A DNA stretch of 64,000 nucleotides from positions 1,178,001-1,242,000 of the forward strand of contig JAQFVV010012537.1 in assembly GCA_028023455.1 (NCBI GenBank), written 5' to 3'. Shown one piece after another: positions 36,262-48,550 of this stretch. A program made the position numbers and the translations under genes. The notes beneath the pieces are model-generated. The model ran no database searches. It had not been told where the DNA came from and saw only the letters and a program-made list of their open reading frames with translations. Source of the DNA: Epiperipatus broadwayi (taxonomy: Eukaryota > Onychophora > Udeonychophora > Euonychophora > Peripatidae). The stretch's first letter is position 1; each line of letters starts with the position of its first letter.

Positions 36262-36704
36262 CATATCTGAAATTATTTATTAATCACAGTTTTTAAATAA
36301 ATGACACTGAAAATATAAACTTAATATAGAACAAGTCTGAATTCATTATTATAATAATCTACAAATCAGATTCACAAAGAAACATTTTTTTGAACAAACT
36401 TGCAAAGTGGCATCATTTTTTGTACTGATGTCAATTTATTGAACAAACAAAACATGGTCAATTTTATAAGTTCACATTCTTAAAAGGTAAATAAATCCAG
36501 CATTAAGACTTCAAAAGAATGAAACTTTACATTAGCAATAATTTTGTAATTATTAATTAAGTCAGCATAGAATAACACATTCATACTTGCTTGCTCTACA
36601 AATAAGTTTATATTCGCAGCATTACATATTTAATAGCCATGATTTATTTATAGACTTGTTGACATTTTTAAATTTTTTTTATCTTGATTATTATCTGAAA
36701 CTGT

Positions 36705-37200
36705 AATCTGGCTTGATTAATAATAACAAAAATTACCACTAATACAAAATTTCACCCATATAAAATATTAATGCTTGATTTGCTTACAGTTTAAAAACAC
36801 CAGGGTCAGATAAAAATGGTCATCTTTAGTTTGACTAATAAATTATCATAGTCATTAAAAATGGTTGTTGTTGTAAGTTTATTTAAAAAATGATTCCTTG
36901 AAAATTTTATTTGTGAAATATTAAAGTATTTGAGCTAGTTTGTTTTATGAATTCCCACTAATTAAAAGTTTCAGCCTTTTCAAGTATCAATGTTTGATTT
37001 CTTACCTTTTCTAATATCAATACCAAACTATTTTAACAGATAAAAGATTATCACTTTTATCTGACCTTCAATTTGTTATATAATAATAAATCAAGAAGTG
37101 ATACTTGAAAGGGTTGAAACTTTTAATAAATGGTATTTCTTGTTTTTTGTATTAATCAAGCCAGTTTACATTTTCAAATATTAATTTAGATAAAATTCTA
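36705..37200. mobile_element. Older foldback element interrupted by a 219 bp insertion
   Basis: The right arm (about 37090-37170) reversed reads CTGGCTTGATTAATA...AAAAGTTTCAACCCTTTCAAGTATCA. The left arm has the same blocks at about 36713-36743 and 36963-36995, split by 36744-36962. Removing that insert restores the arm. The insert is bounded by CCACTAAT at 36736-36743 and 36955-36962, an apparent 8 bp target duplication. Confidence 0.6.
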
Positions 37201-37459
37201 ATGATTGTAATGAGCATGCAAATAATTTTACAGCTTATTAAACACGTATCACTAAAAATATAAAGCTATTCATGGAGCAAATAAGTCTGAATATATTACT
37301 AAGATAATTCACAAATTAGATCCTCAAAGAAACATTTAAATGTGCTTTCAAATAACATTTGGGTTGTATCATATACTATCTTATTGTTATTTCATCAAAA
37401 TATTGGGAATTTTAAAAAAAAGTAATACATGATATAAACCAAATAAAACTATTTTCAGT

Positions 37460-37790
37460 ATATATATTACAATGGTATGAAGTGAAGATTAAATATGGAG
37501 AAATACAAAACATTATCATCCTCACTTATTACAAATATAAAGTGAATAACTCTAAATGAATAAACATAAAAATAATGATGTATTAATATTGCTGAATAAC
37601 CAAGAAATAAATAAATAAGAATAAGAGTCAGCAATAAAATAACAATATAAGTAGCTATACTAATAATTATAAGCTACATCAACAGCATTAAACAAAAATA
37701 ATCAAGTCATCCCTTGTGACTAGATTTAAGAGATTTAATAATCAATGTCAAGCTTAAGGTATGATATACAATAATCATGTGGATGCACAT
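37460..37790 (-). repeat. Inverted partner of the repeat at 43405-43715
   Basis: Reverse complemented, this stretch aligns over some 300 bp with 43405-43715 (shared blocks include ATTGATTATT, CACAAGGGATGACT and TTATATTGTTATT). The two copies bracket the LINE at 38215-43030, with about 400 bp of other sequence on each side. Confidence 0.65.
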
Positions 37791-38214
37791 AACCCAAGTG
37801 CTACTGTTTCATCTACTATATACTATAGTAGTATTTCTATATAAGTATCTATCACCAAATCCTCGTATATCAGGTTAATATTATATCCAAATCAGGCTGG
37901 ATTTAAATATAAAGGTATTAGTTATGTATGTGTGCATATATTTTAAGCCTACAAGATAAAAGATGTATCTGTATATGTAAAAACCCATATATACACATAC
38001 ATATATTTCTAGGAGTAAATTAATGAAAACTGTGTTGTATGTGTAACGAGAGCTACATATATGCAGGAAAGAATAATGTTAACAGATTTAAAACATTATA
38101 AATTTATTTATTTAAAATGTTTATTCTAAAGAAAATTAATATTTGAAATTATTGTATATTTCTGCATATATTGCTAAATTAAATAATCAAGTTACGTATA
38201 TAACCACCATTATT
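37791..38214. other. AT-rich stretch before the LINE
   Basis: No features recognised. The LINE's 5' end is not sharply defined; coding similarity starts near 38215. Confidence 0.4.
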
Positions 38215-38234
38215 ACTGCAAGAGGATCTCCTAT

Positions 38235-39518
38235 GGTTTTGACCTTCAGGGGAGTACAGCCACAATGTTTCTTCTGCCTTCAAAGAACACACCTTATTAA
38301 AGACTGTGCAGCAAGAATATGCACACACTGTGGTATTAAAAAGAATAAAGTTCACAGATGCCCTGGTAGCCTATTAATATGGCTATCACATCCTTAAATA
38401 GACAATCACCACATGGGACTAATTCAAACAGCAACCTCACAAACCCAGACAATCTGACTCAAATAAATCCTCCAACAAACCCTTTCACATCCAAACCTAT
38501 CTTTCAAAATGAAAATCTTCAAGAAAGAACAAACACCAACCTCTACACTAATAGTAGTGAATCAGAGAACCAAGCAATAACATATACTGCTACTAAACCA
38601 ATCTCTCAAACCAATAATACTCAAGATCATTCATATGATACATATTGTACTAATCCCCGAGAAACAATGCTAGGCCAAACTCTTTCTACAAAAGACGACA
38701 ATATGACCAAACCATCTAACGAGAGCAAGGAAAACCCAGGCGATGAAGAAAATACACTTAAAAAATTTCAAAACAATTCATCTATAACAACTCCCACCCA
38801 GCTTAAAACCAATGATGCATCATCATTCGGGCCAGCTAAGTCTAACAAACCTAAACAAAGTGATCCACAAACTGTCCTCAATTCTTCAACGCCTGCAATA
38901 ATTAACCATCCAGATGAAAAGACTTATCAAACACTCAACCCGAAAGTCAGCATAATTAATGTTTCACAACAGTTACAGCAAACCGAAAATGACTCAGGTC
39001 TAAAATTTAAACCAAATTCTTATAACAATAAAAAAACACTTTCATCAAAAGAACAGGAAAAAGAAAACAACACTATTAAACTTAAAAACCCCCAAAAAAC
39101 CAACACAACAAATACCCAAAATACAAATAAGAAAATTAAAAGAAAATCAATTCGCTCAGATAAATCAAGCTCTGATGATGACAGCTCCCATCCAATACAT
39201 TATTCACCACCACCCTCTAGCAAACAAATTTCAGATATATCCAGCACAAAGCTTCGCAAATCCATAGAAAAAAAGAGGAAAACCATGGATCCTATAACCA
39301 TCGATACCATTGATCCATCTGATGAATCTCAGACAGATTACACTACTTCATCAGACACCGAAGACTTCATGGATGCGTTTCCTCAACCAACAAATATATC
39401 ACCAATCCATCCACAAGTTCAATCACAAGACTCTGATTGCCAAACAACATCAGAACTCATTAACATGGAGATGTCCCACATTGACTTGGTACACTTTGCT
39501 GAGGATGGTTTGGATTAA
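38235..39518 (+). pseudogene. LINE ORF1 (gag-like, CCHC zinc knuckles; 5' truncated, frameshifted)
   Basis: The first segment (to about 38390) encodes a CX2CX4HX4C knuckle (CFFCLQRTHLIKDC) and a second, irregular one (CTHCGIKKNKVHRC). Around 38380-38397 the frame shifts into 38379-39518, about 380 codons rich in Asn, Ser, Thr and Pro with a basic patch (KKIKRKSIRSDKSSSDDD). Such proteins bind the element's RNA to form the transposition particle. The N-terminal part is absent. ORF1 stops at 39518, six bases before the ORF2 start codon. Confidence 0.7.
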
Positions 39519-39524
39519 TCTATC

Positions 39525-42500
39525 ATGTTCTGCAAAATTGCTGGCATTAACATTCGCGGCATCAACTCAATTGATAGAGTTCTAGCTATTAAAAACTGGC
39601 TCTCGCTCTGCTCCCCTCATATACTTCTTATGGGTGAAACTAAATATCACCATAAGACTGATCATAAAATATTATCTCTTCTCTCAGCTCTCGGATTTAC
39701 TAGATTTTCCATAGGCCATTCTGCTTCAGGTGGAGTCGGTATTCTTCTCAGCAAGTCAACACCACCAAACAGTTTTAGCATTCTATTCCTAGATGCCAAT
39801 ATTATTATCATAGAAATAGACTATTGGGGTTATCCGATCATCATAGCTTATATATATACAGCCAAAGACACCTCTCAATATCTAAAAATAATCCATATCC
39901 TAAATGCCATCAACGCTAACAGAGCCTCCCCTACTATTCTTCTGGGAGACTTTAACACCACATACAATGACTTCAACAAGAGATTTTTGCATCTAATAAA
40001 TCGCAGATTAATGTGTGGAGAGGGTTTCTTCCCTCCTGAAGCCTACTCTTTCTATACTAAAACTAAAAAGTCCCTGATTGATTTGGTTTACTACACCCCA
40101 GACCTCCATTTCAACCTTGATGCAGCCTTGGCCCCTGTTGCTTTCTCTGATCATATGGCTCTAATCTTACAACTTACACCTATTTCAATCCCTACACCTA
40201 TTGATGGACCTGGTAAAACCATGCGCATGATCACCCAATCAAATATGACCGAAGCGATAGTGTCTGAGGCATACATCCTTTTCCAGAAAATAAACATCCT
40301 TTCCCTTCCTGCTGAGGAGGGCTGGTTTTCCTTCATTGGAATACTTCAGTCCATATTAAATCACCACACCAGGAAAATCAAAGGACCTAATGGCCTTCTA
40401 AATGACCTAACAGACATTAATATACAACTTCAAGCATCACAGCAAAATTTCACAAATACAGAAAAAATTATCTTCCTTAAAAATCTCTACAAAATCAAGC
40501 AAAAGTCCCTTGCAGAATATATATCCATCAGAAGAGCCAAATGTTTCTTAGCACAACAACACTGCTGGATGAGAGACTACCTCAGATGGGCACTGGGGTA
40601 CAATAAAAAACAAATCACTCCCTTATCCATTAATACTAATGGAACCAATCTTATTGGCTTTCCAATGATGCAGCACATCAGCAAACAATTCTGCCAATTA
40701 ATGCAAAAAGATGGAGCTCCTCCTATAAACAGCTGGTTGGATGCTGGTGACCCCGGCGAACATGGCATCACGGAAATCCAAATCAAAAAGAAGATAACAT
40801 CTCTCCCTGACGGCGTTCATCCTGGCCTTCATGGCATCCCAAATTTCCTTCTCAAACACCTCAGTCAATTCACTGTGCCAATTATTAAAAAAATGATTGA
40901 TCACCTAGCCTCCGGCAACAGAAACATAACAGATCTTTACCCAGTGGCACTCGTGCCTTTTATTAAAAAAGCAAAACCACTAAACGACATTAACAGTATC
41001 CGGCCAATTTCCATGACCCCATTGCTTATCAAGATAATTGAGTCAGTCATTAAAGATCAAATCCAAACTCAAATTCTTAGCCATATCTCGTCAAACCAAT
41101 ACGGAAAAAAGGGATCATCAACCTCGCATGCTATGTCCAATGTAACTGCACTGTTCAATTACATCAGAGGACATCGTAAATCAAAACCTATTGCTGTCCA
41201 GCTGGATGTTGCGGCAGCATTTGATTCAGTCCAGATAAACATCCTCCTGGATATTCTGTTGGAATGCGACATTCCAGCCGGGATTGTACAGATGGTCAGC
41301 AATCTGCTCAACAACAGAGAGATTTTTCTCTCTCTTGATGGCAAGATCACACCAGGCTTCAAGCCATACAAGTCGATCCCTCAAGGATCCCCGCTCAGTG
41401 CCCTTTTCTTCACAGCATACATCAACCCTCTTCTGACGGATATAGAAAAAAACCTCCCTGGAATTTTCCTTCCCTCTCTCAATAAAAACTTCAATGTATT
41501 TGCATATATAGATGACATCATGGTTGTGCTTCCCACCATTAAATACCTTCCCCATCTCATGAACATATTAAACAGAAATACAGCGAAACTTGGCCTACAA
41601 ATAAATTTTAACAAATCTTCCATCTGGAAGATAATGTCTGGTAAACAAATTAACTCTCCCTTTTCTGCAAAACCCCAAAGATACCTAGGTTTCCCAATCT
41701 ACAAAACTCCAACTGCAATGGCAAGAGAGATTCAAGATGCAATCCTCCATTCAACTGAAGCCATCACCACTTCACTCTCTAGAGTATACCTTTCATTATA
41801 TGGAAAGGTTGGCCTCCTCAACATGATCATAATGCCAAAAATCTCATATTATCTTCCATTTTAAAATGTCTAAACAGTTTCAAAATAAAATTAACCGATT
41901 ATGCACCAAACTTCTCTGGAGAGGAAGGACAGTTGCTATTAGCTTGCGAGGTATCCAACGACCATGCAGGTTCAATGGACTGTCATTCCACTCAATACAA
42001 GCAATCATTTTACAGAAAACCCACAACACTCTACATAATCTGATCCTCTCCTGCGGATACTCTAACATTATTAAAAAAATTACACCGACAGATCGTCCTC
42101 CACCCTCTTCCAGTTCATGGATAGCATCCCTAATAGAACACCTACAACTTTATAACCCGATAATACCCTTTAACCTTAACCAAAAAATCACCTTATGGGA
42201 AGCATACAATATAATCAACTATAATCAACAACCCATTAAAACCAGCCTAAAAGTAACCAACCAAAGACTCATTACACACTTCAAAAGATGGAGTCTGGAA
42301 CCCAAATTCCTTGACTTCATCATTAAAATAAATCTTAATGCGCTACCCACGAATTGGTTTCTTTATCACCGAAGAGGTTTTACCAGCATTGACCCTATAT
42401 GTGGTCTGTGTGCTCGTGAAGATGAAACCATAGACCATATTATACACCGGTGCCCAAGACTTAAAACTCTGAAAGATATAATTATAATCAATTCCAACAT

Positions 42501-42750
42501 AAGACCTGATATGATTTTCTCACTTGAAAATGCCATTCATAATGGATTTTTTTCAATAATAAGGCTTTCTACCTTTGTCCTTTATTCCATATGGATAGTG
42601 AGATGCAAAAGTCTCATGGAATTACCCCCACCACAAATCATACCATTGTTTTATCAAACGCTCAAAAAAATCAAGAAACGTGACCAGCTCCTTGCCTCCA
42701 GTAAAGTCTTTGCTGACACCTGGTCTTTAACTGCTCTTTCCTTTTCCTGA
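39525..42750 (+). pseudogene. LINE ORF2: endonuclease-reverse transcriptase, one frameshift
   Basis: From the ATG at 39525: APE-type endonuclease (GINIRG, MGETK with the catalytic Glu, LLGDFN, SDHMAL), then RT with IRPISMTPLLIKIIES, motif A QLDVAAAFDS, motif B SIPQGSPLSALFF and motif C AYIDDIMVV (41506 onward). The frame stops at 41864 and resumes one base on at 41866. The junction lies in a T4A4 run, so a one-base insertion or sequencing error is likely. The second part (to 42750) ends with a C-terminal finger, CGLCAREDETIDHIIHRC, usual for LINE RTs. Total about 1,075 codons, the usual length. All visible catalytic residues are intact. Confidence 0.88.
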
Positions 42751-43030
42751 TTATCAATTCCCACCTACCCAGCATTATAGAATAGTCAATTATAAAAGAA
42801 AATATTCATGTTTATATTAAAAATGCTAATACCATTAAACAAGTTCTTAGAATCTCTTCACTATACCTAACCACATAAGAGTATAACAATTGTGCTCTCA
42901 TAACATAATCTAGCCAGATGACAAATAGAACATTATATAATCATATTATTGTACAATTTATTCATTTATTTATCCTTTATTAGTATGTAATCACTATTCA
43001 TTGTTAATAAAATTTTTATTGAAATGAAAA

Positions 43031-43404
43031 ATATACTTTTTCCGGAAGATTTTTTTTTGTTCGTTTTACTGATGGAATAGTGGCCACTGTGGAAAATTCC
43101 TAACTTACATCTATAAAATTCCTCAAAAAAATTAATTCATATTTCAATTTGATATGGTAGACAGTGTTCAAATACTGCCTACAAGTGTTATGGTGATTAA
43201 ACAGCCATAATTTTATATTTATTATCACGTGTGACCTATGCATCCATTTTTAAACATACATATTTTGTGCAGACATTATAATTGATACTGAGGGTTGCCT
43301 GCTAAAATGATACTATATGTCCAGAGAATTGATGATGATCAGCACATTTCAAGATCCCAGCATTATTTTTTATGATATACTTTAGCATTAAATATATATA
43401 TCCA
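43031..43404. other. AT-rich stretch with dispersed repeat fragment
   Basis: 43315-43370 is similar to 29040-29095. Nothing else is recognised. Confidence 0.4.
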
Positions 43405-43715
43405 AATGATTGTTGTATTTCATGCCCTAAGTTTTGCATTGATTATTGAATCTTTTTTAAATCCAGTCGCAAGGGATGACTGTTAATTATTCCTGTTTAA
43501 AATTGGTGATGTAGCCTATAGTTATTAGTATAATTACTTATATTGTTATTCAGTGCTGATTCTCATGCTCCTTATATATTTATTCCTTGGTTATTTGAAA
43601 ATGTTAATTCATCATTCTTTTTATATTTATTCATTTAAAGTTATTCATTTTATATTTGGTATAAATGATGATAACGATGTTTTGTATTTTCCCATATTTA
43701 CCCCTATATATATAT
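43405..43715 (+). repeat. Inverted partner of the repeat at 37460-37790
   Basis: See 37460-37790. The right end runs into an AT simple repeat (43704-43714). Confidence 0.65.
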
Positions 43716-45126
43716 AAAATTACTTTTTAATGCAAAATAGAAAAAAAAGGCAATTGACCCAAATATATTATGTTGCAGTAAGATATAGGTATAACATGAA
43801 CTTAGCAGCTATATAATAACCACTGAAACCATTACATTGACATTTATCATCAGATTAATCTGGATTTTTATTTTTATTCTTTAATTAACAATAGCTATCT
43901 CTCCATTTGCTTATCAATAAATGAATAATTAATTGTGTTGGCTATGGATTGAATATCAAAAAAAAAAAAAAAATCTCACATCATTTGTGATCTGGAAAAA
44001 AAATACAAGACTCACCTGAGAGATATTCAAACATATTATTGTTGTAGCAAAAAGGTATGCTAACTATTATTTCATGAGATCCTTAATGCTTTTACTTTCC
44101 AAATTTCTGTTGTTGACATTGAAAAATTAAAAATGACACCTAAAGCACATAGGAATATAATGTTGAAAAATCTATTTTTATCAGTTGTGCTGGGATAAAA
44201 CTTCAATCAGCAATTCCATTATTGATTAAATGATAAAAAATATTTCTCTCTCTCTCTATATATATATAAGCACATATAATGCTAAAGTAGAGACTTTAGC
44301 AGGGAAATCATTGGTATTAATTATTGAACATTTTTACTTCATGGTAGGTTAAATTTTATTAATTTCTTGATAAGTGCATTCAATTATTACATATACATGA
44401 CACAAAAAAACATCAAAAGTGCATTGTCAACAAATTATTTAATAAAATTTAAGCTACTAAAAAAGAGAATATTCAAAGATTAATATTAAAAATCTCATTA
44501 TAAAAATCCCCAAAATTTGTCTTAAATTCTGTTACATATATATCAGTAGAATTCTAAATTGGATAAAAAGATTGCCTTGAATAGCTTAATAAAAGTAAAG
44601 GTAACTATTGTATTCCAAAGTTCAACTCAAAGATTTTCACTGATATAGACCAATGATTAAAAACTATTTTGAGAATTTGGTTGTCATTCTTGGCATTGAT
44701 TGATTATTTAGAAAACTCTAGAGCAGAATTATGTGTAATTAATTTTCTTTATATATATAAAGAAAAATATATTCTATTTCAATTTCTGATAATAATCCCT
44801 ATATAGAATGATAAAACAACCAAGCAAAAATATGCTTTTATTTATAGAACTAAATATAAAATAAAATTACAAATTATACTTTTCTTCTCTCTAACATTGG
44901 GCAATTTTTTTTTTTTTTTTTTTGCATACTAATGCATAAAGATGTAGTTCCAACAATCCTATATTTACAGGAATCCAAGCATGCCTAAAACTTGATTGAA
45001 TAATAACTGTAAGTTTTTTTTAAAATTATGTCTGGGTGCTTTATTAAATGACAATATTTTTTCCTGGGTAGACAATTTCTATATTGAAAAATATATATAT
45101 GTATGTGTAAATATATACATATATAC
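43716..45126. other. AT-rich intron
   Basis: Contains A and T runs (43960-43974, 44905-44923) and a CT/AT simple repeat (44246-44268). No genes recognised. Confidence 0.4.
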
Positions 45127-45255
45127 CTATGCAAACTCTCTGATTAGGCCCTAAAACAGTTCCTGGTATAGTACATTCACATTTGAAACTACCATCCAAA
45201 TTAATGCAAGTTCCACCAATGCATTGATCAGAAGTTTCTGCACATTCATCAATAT
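45127..45255 (-). CDS. FBN: Fibrillin-like gene, exon: cbEGF domain preceding the hybrid domain
   Basis: A 129 bp exon with acceptor AG at 45256-45257 and donor GT at 45125-45126, phase 1 at both ends. It encodes a six-cysteine cb[24 protein letters not shown] and VC. The segment between cysteines 5 and 6 ([13 protein letters not shown]) lacks the usual Gly-Tyr/Phe. The fibrillin cbEGF just before hybrid 2 has the same peculiarity (SSESTLDPTKTI), which supports the positional match. The following exon continues Asp-Asn-Arg-Lys-Gly into the hybrid domain. Confidence 0.92.
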
Positions 45256-45407
45256 CTGCAACAAAAAAAGAAATATCAACAACAACATGTAAGCAGGTAA
45301 AAAAAGTATTTTTTTGTTATTATATTAAAATGTTTTTATTATGTATATCTAAAAGATGTCAAATCTATATGAAAAAAAAAATCATTACAAATTAAAAAAC
45401 TAGTAAT

Positions 45408-45454
<47 letters not shown>

Positions 45455-45455
45455 A
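45408..45455. repeat. (ATC)n microsatellite
   Basis: About 15 uninterrupted ATC units followed by ATA units. Confidence 0.95.
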
Positions 45456-45650
45456 ATAATAATATATTGATAATTCAATAATAGCATATAATATAATCAC
45501 AGACTTACAGATTAATAAAAATTAAAAAACTAAAATATTTACAATTAAAATATTAAAATAAAAGAGATACTTAAGAAAATTTCAAAACTATAATATTAAA
45601 AGAAATTATCTTGTTAACAAAAACTCAAGTTAAATCTTATATATATATAT

Positions 45651-46326
45651 TGTGACAGTCAGTCTTAAATGACTGCCACAAAGATGGCTGCAAGCATAGT
45701 TGCAGCCCAAACAAATGTACATATTATAATAAAAGGAGTGGTCTGTGCAGGTATATTTTCTCTGTTGCTTACACACACTATATTGTAAATAAATAGGATG
45801 AATGGTGATAATACGTTTATAAATAAACAAATGCGGACACCACATGTAAATATGTATTTTGCTGTTAATAAATGCTATATATTTTTTTTATTTATGATAT
45901 GAATAAATATGGCAGGGGATTAAAGAAATTATTGCGGAAAAACTGAAATGTATTTGCAAGTAACCCATCAGTAAACATGTTTTATTTTGATTTTTGACTT
46001 TATTTTAGATTCTCAAATGTTGTATTTTTTTTTCTGTTGCTTGTTGAATATTCTTTTTGGAGAACTTAAAAACAATTTTTAAATGACAACAAGTATACAG
46101 TTTAAGTTTTATAAAATTTTTTTAGAACTTAATGTTCATGACAGCAGGCAAGCCAATGATTTCTTTCTTTTATTGTATAATGTTTTTGGGGGAAAAAATG
46201 TAGAAATTGTATCAGTGGTCATTCGGCTTGACACCTACTCAAAATTATTTAATTAAATAAATGCGATTTTATTTTATTGTTTAAAGAAATCAAGGGATTG
46301 GAATTTAAATGGTCTGTGAAATTCTG
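45651..46326 (+). repeat. 5' LTR of the Gypsy element (3' portion deleted)
   Basis: Matches 48551-49218 almost base for base, with a few substitutions and small indels. Homology stops after CTGTGAAATTCTGAAA with no CA end, which is why I read this as a deletion breakpoint rather than the LTR's natural end. Confidence 0.75.
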
Positions 46327-46836
46327 AAAATAATAAATAGAATAGAACCTGAAAATGGGGGGAAAAAGTTAATGAATATAATGATAGACTTTATGAAAGA
46401 ACTGAGAGAAGAAATAGCTAAGATACCATGGCAAATAGAAGATTTAAAAAAGGAACTGGAGAAAAGGATGGACAATGTTAAAAGACTAGACAATGTTAAA
46501 GATGAAACATTACAGGAATTAAAAATAAAAATCCCTAATGTAGAAATAAAATATGATAACCTTGAGCTAGATAATAGTAAATGTATAGAAGCTATAGAAA
46601 ATAGACAACATGCAACAGGACTAGAGTTTGAAGGCGCATGTGAAAGAATTGATGAAAAAAGAGGTGAGATAGAAAATAACTGCAATAGCAAAATATATGA
46701 AATAGAGAAGAAGCTGGTAGGAAATGATACTAAAGTAGCGAAAATGGAAAACACGGTCCAGCAGATAGAACAGCAGGTTATAATGCCAAATGTTAGCAGC
46801 AACCAGTACGAACAGGAAGCTATAAAGGAAAAATGA
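46309..46836 (+). pseudogene. Gag-like coiled-coil fragment
   Basis: A 175-codon frame rich in Lys, Glu, Ile and Leu with heptad-like spacing throughout (for example ELREEIAKIPWQIEDLKKELEKR), i.e. a long coiled coil. Its first seven or so codons are LTR sequence, so this start is an artefact of the deletion and the real N-terminus is gone. The position before integrase suggests gag. A further broken frame (46911-47160) contains an FLKIRVFKEQTGEAP segment of similar character. Confidence 0.5.
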
Positions 46837-47159
46837 CAGACAGTGATAAAAATATGTGAGATAGAGAACGAAGTGAGCAGTGTTGACATAAATAGAGTGA
46901 AAGAGACAAAATGGATAAAAACAATATAGATAGGGAAGAAAAATTAGCACAGGGATATAAAAATTATATGTATGTTACTAGCATTAACCAATTTCTAAAG
47001 ATAAGAGTGTTTAAAGAGCAGACAGGTGAGGCTCCAGTAGAATACCTTATCAGTGTAGAAAAGTACTTTAGAATAATTGTGATAGATCAACTGGCAGATT
47101 TACCAAATGCAATTGTTACAACCCAACAGAATAAACCTATGGAAAAGGCTGGGGAGAAC

Positions 47160-48154
47160 ATAGGTATAAACATCCACAAACTGTATGGACATTATGGTAC
47201 TTACAAAACAAAATACTGCCTTCAACGGTGGTTTTATTAGCCAGGGATGCACAGAGATATAATTGCCACATTAAACAAATGTGAAGTATGTCAACGAGCA
47301 AAGCCACAGAATAAATCATATACTAGTCACATGAAATCAATCATCCCAAACAACCCTAACAAAATCATGGCCATTGACTTTTATGGTTCTCTGCCACCTT
47401 TTAATAGAAAGAAATACTTATTGGTGGTATACGACCTATTTTCAAAGTGGGTTGCAGAATATCCTTTGTCCAGGACCACGACAAAAGAAACTATTAGGGT
47501 ATTAGATTCTCTGCATTTCCCGCAGGTTGGAAAGCCAAAATCAATTTTATCTGATCATGGAACCCCATTTGTATCAGAGGAATGGAATAAATGGCTGGCA
47601 AGGCGAAAAATTAAACACACCCTTACATCCATCAGGAACCCCCAAAGCAATCCATGCGAACGGGTTATGAGGGAGTTGGGAAGACTGTTCCACACATACC
47701 TGCCCACAAATCATAGGGGATGGGTCAACAATTGCCACTGATACTCAATTTTTATTAATTGGTCAGCAAATGAATCTACAGGACTCCTGCCAATACAGCT
47801 GCATTTCGGAAAACCTGTTCCAAAACTATTCGGCACTGAATTCCCAGGAAACATAGAAAAATCCATTGACATGGAGAAGGATAAGGGAAGAGCATGGGAC
47901 CAGATGTGGAAAATGAGCCACCGAAGACAAAAAAGAAAACGCCCATCACAGCATCAGTTTAATGTCGTGATAAAGTGATGGTTCGTACACCCCATGTCAG
48001 CGTCCCAGAAAAATCTCAATTTAAAAAATTTTTCAACTTATACGAAGGTCCATTTGAAATTGTAGAATGCTGTGGTGACAGCGCATTCTGGGTGAAGACT
48101 GAGCAGGGAATCAAGGGCTCATATAATGCCCGTGCACTGAAACCTGTTGGGTAG
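47160..48154 (+). pseudogene. Gypsy integrase (C-terminal end of pol)
   Basis: The N-terminal HHCC zinc-binding motif is HKLYGH...CEVCQ (about 47175-47300). A stop (TAG at 47237-47239) replaces the Trp of the usual Y-W-P-G-M. The DDE core follows in the frame 47247-47741: MAIDFYG with the first Asp, ILSDHGTPF with the second Asp, and NPCERVMREL with the Glu at the expected spacing. After a stop at 47740 and one frame change near 47970, the C-terminal part continues with VPEKSQFKKFF and a GPY/F-type motif LYEGPFEIVE, and ends at TAG 48152-48154. Integrase inserts the DNA copy into the genome. This copy is dead. Confidence 0.82.
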
Positions 48155-48535
48155 GCAATCATTGGACATTACGATTAATAGATTTTTATTTTTGTATGTA
48201 TATATTCTTTAAGATTTTGATTTTCGTTATTAATAACACAACTGTATATATATATTTAAGTATAAACTAATTTTTTTTTACATATATAATAAACTAGTAT
48301 ATTCATTAGTATTAGATATAAATTAGTATATCCCTTAAGATTTTTATTTTCAGTATTAATAACACTCGTATATAGTCGAATATATAAACTAATATTTCGT
48401 TTTAAATTTGTAATGAACTAGTACATTCATCAATTATATTATATATAGATAAAAGTAATTTAATATAAACTTTATATATAGGTAAAAGTAATTTAATATA
48501 GACTTTAAATGGTTAACCCATTTAGAAGTCTCATT

Positions 48536-48547
48536 AAGGGAGGGGAG
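48536..48547 (+). other. Polypurine tract
   Basis: AAGGGAGGGGAG lies three bases before the 3' LTR, the plus-strand primer position in LTR retrotransposons. Confidence 0.8.
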
Positions 48548-48550
48548 TAT

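Larger units (their letters stand above)
38215..43030 (+). mobile_element. Non-LTR retrotransposon with APE endonuclease, best-preserved LINE in the window
   Basis: Two open frames in the classic order ORF1 (zinc knuckles) and ORF2 (endonuclease, RT, C-terminal finger), then a 3' UTR of about 280 bp ending in AATAAAATTTTTATTGAAATGAAAA near 43030. The 5' end looks truncated inside ORF1, because the knuckles lie almost at the start and no N-terminal domain precedes them. A decayed relative is at 2470-5240. It lies antisense to the host gene, inside the intron between the cbEGF exon at 45 kb and the hybrid exon. Clade (Jockey/I/R1-like group) is not resolved by eye. Confidence 0.85.

Noticed and set aside
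45408-45455. Regular ATC repeat considered as a CRISPR-like or coding repeat
   Set aside because: Simple trinucleotide microsatellite without spacers in a clear intron.
46309-46326. Gag start codon at 46309
   Set aside because: These bases are inside the LTR homology, so the ATG was brought in front of gag by a deletion and is not a natural start.
46305-46950. Long minus-strand frames (194 and 109 codons) over the gag-like region
   Set aside because: They are antisense shadows of the Lys/Glu-rich coiled-coil frame; their Ser/Ile/Phe-rich composition is what that produces.
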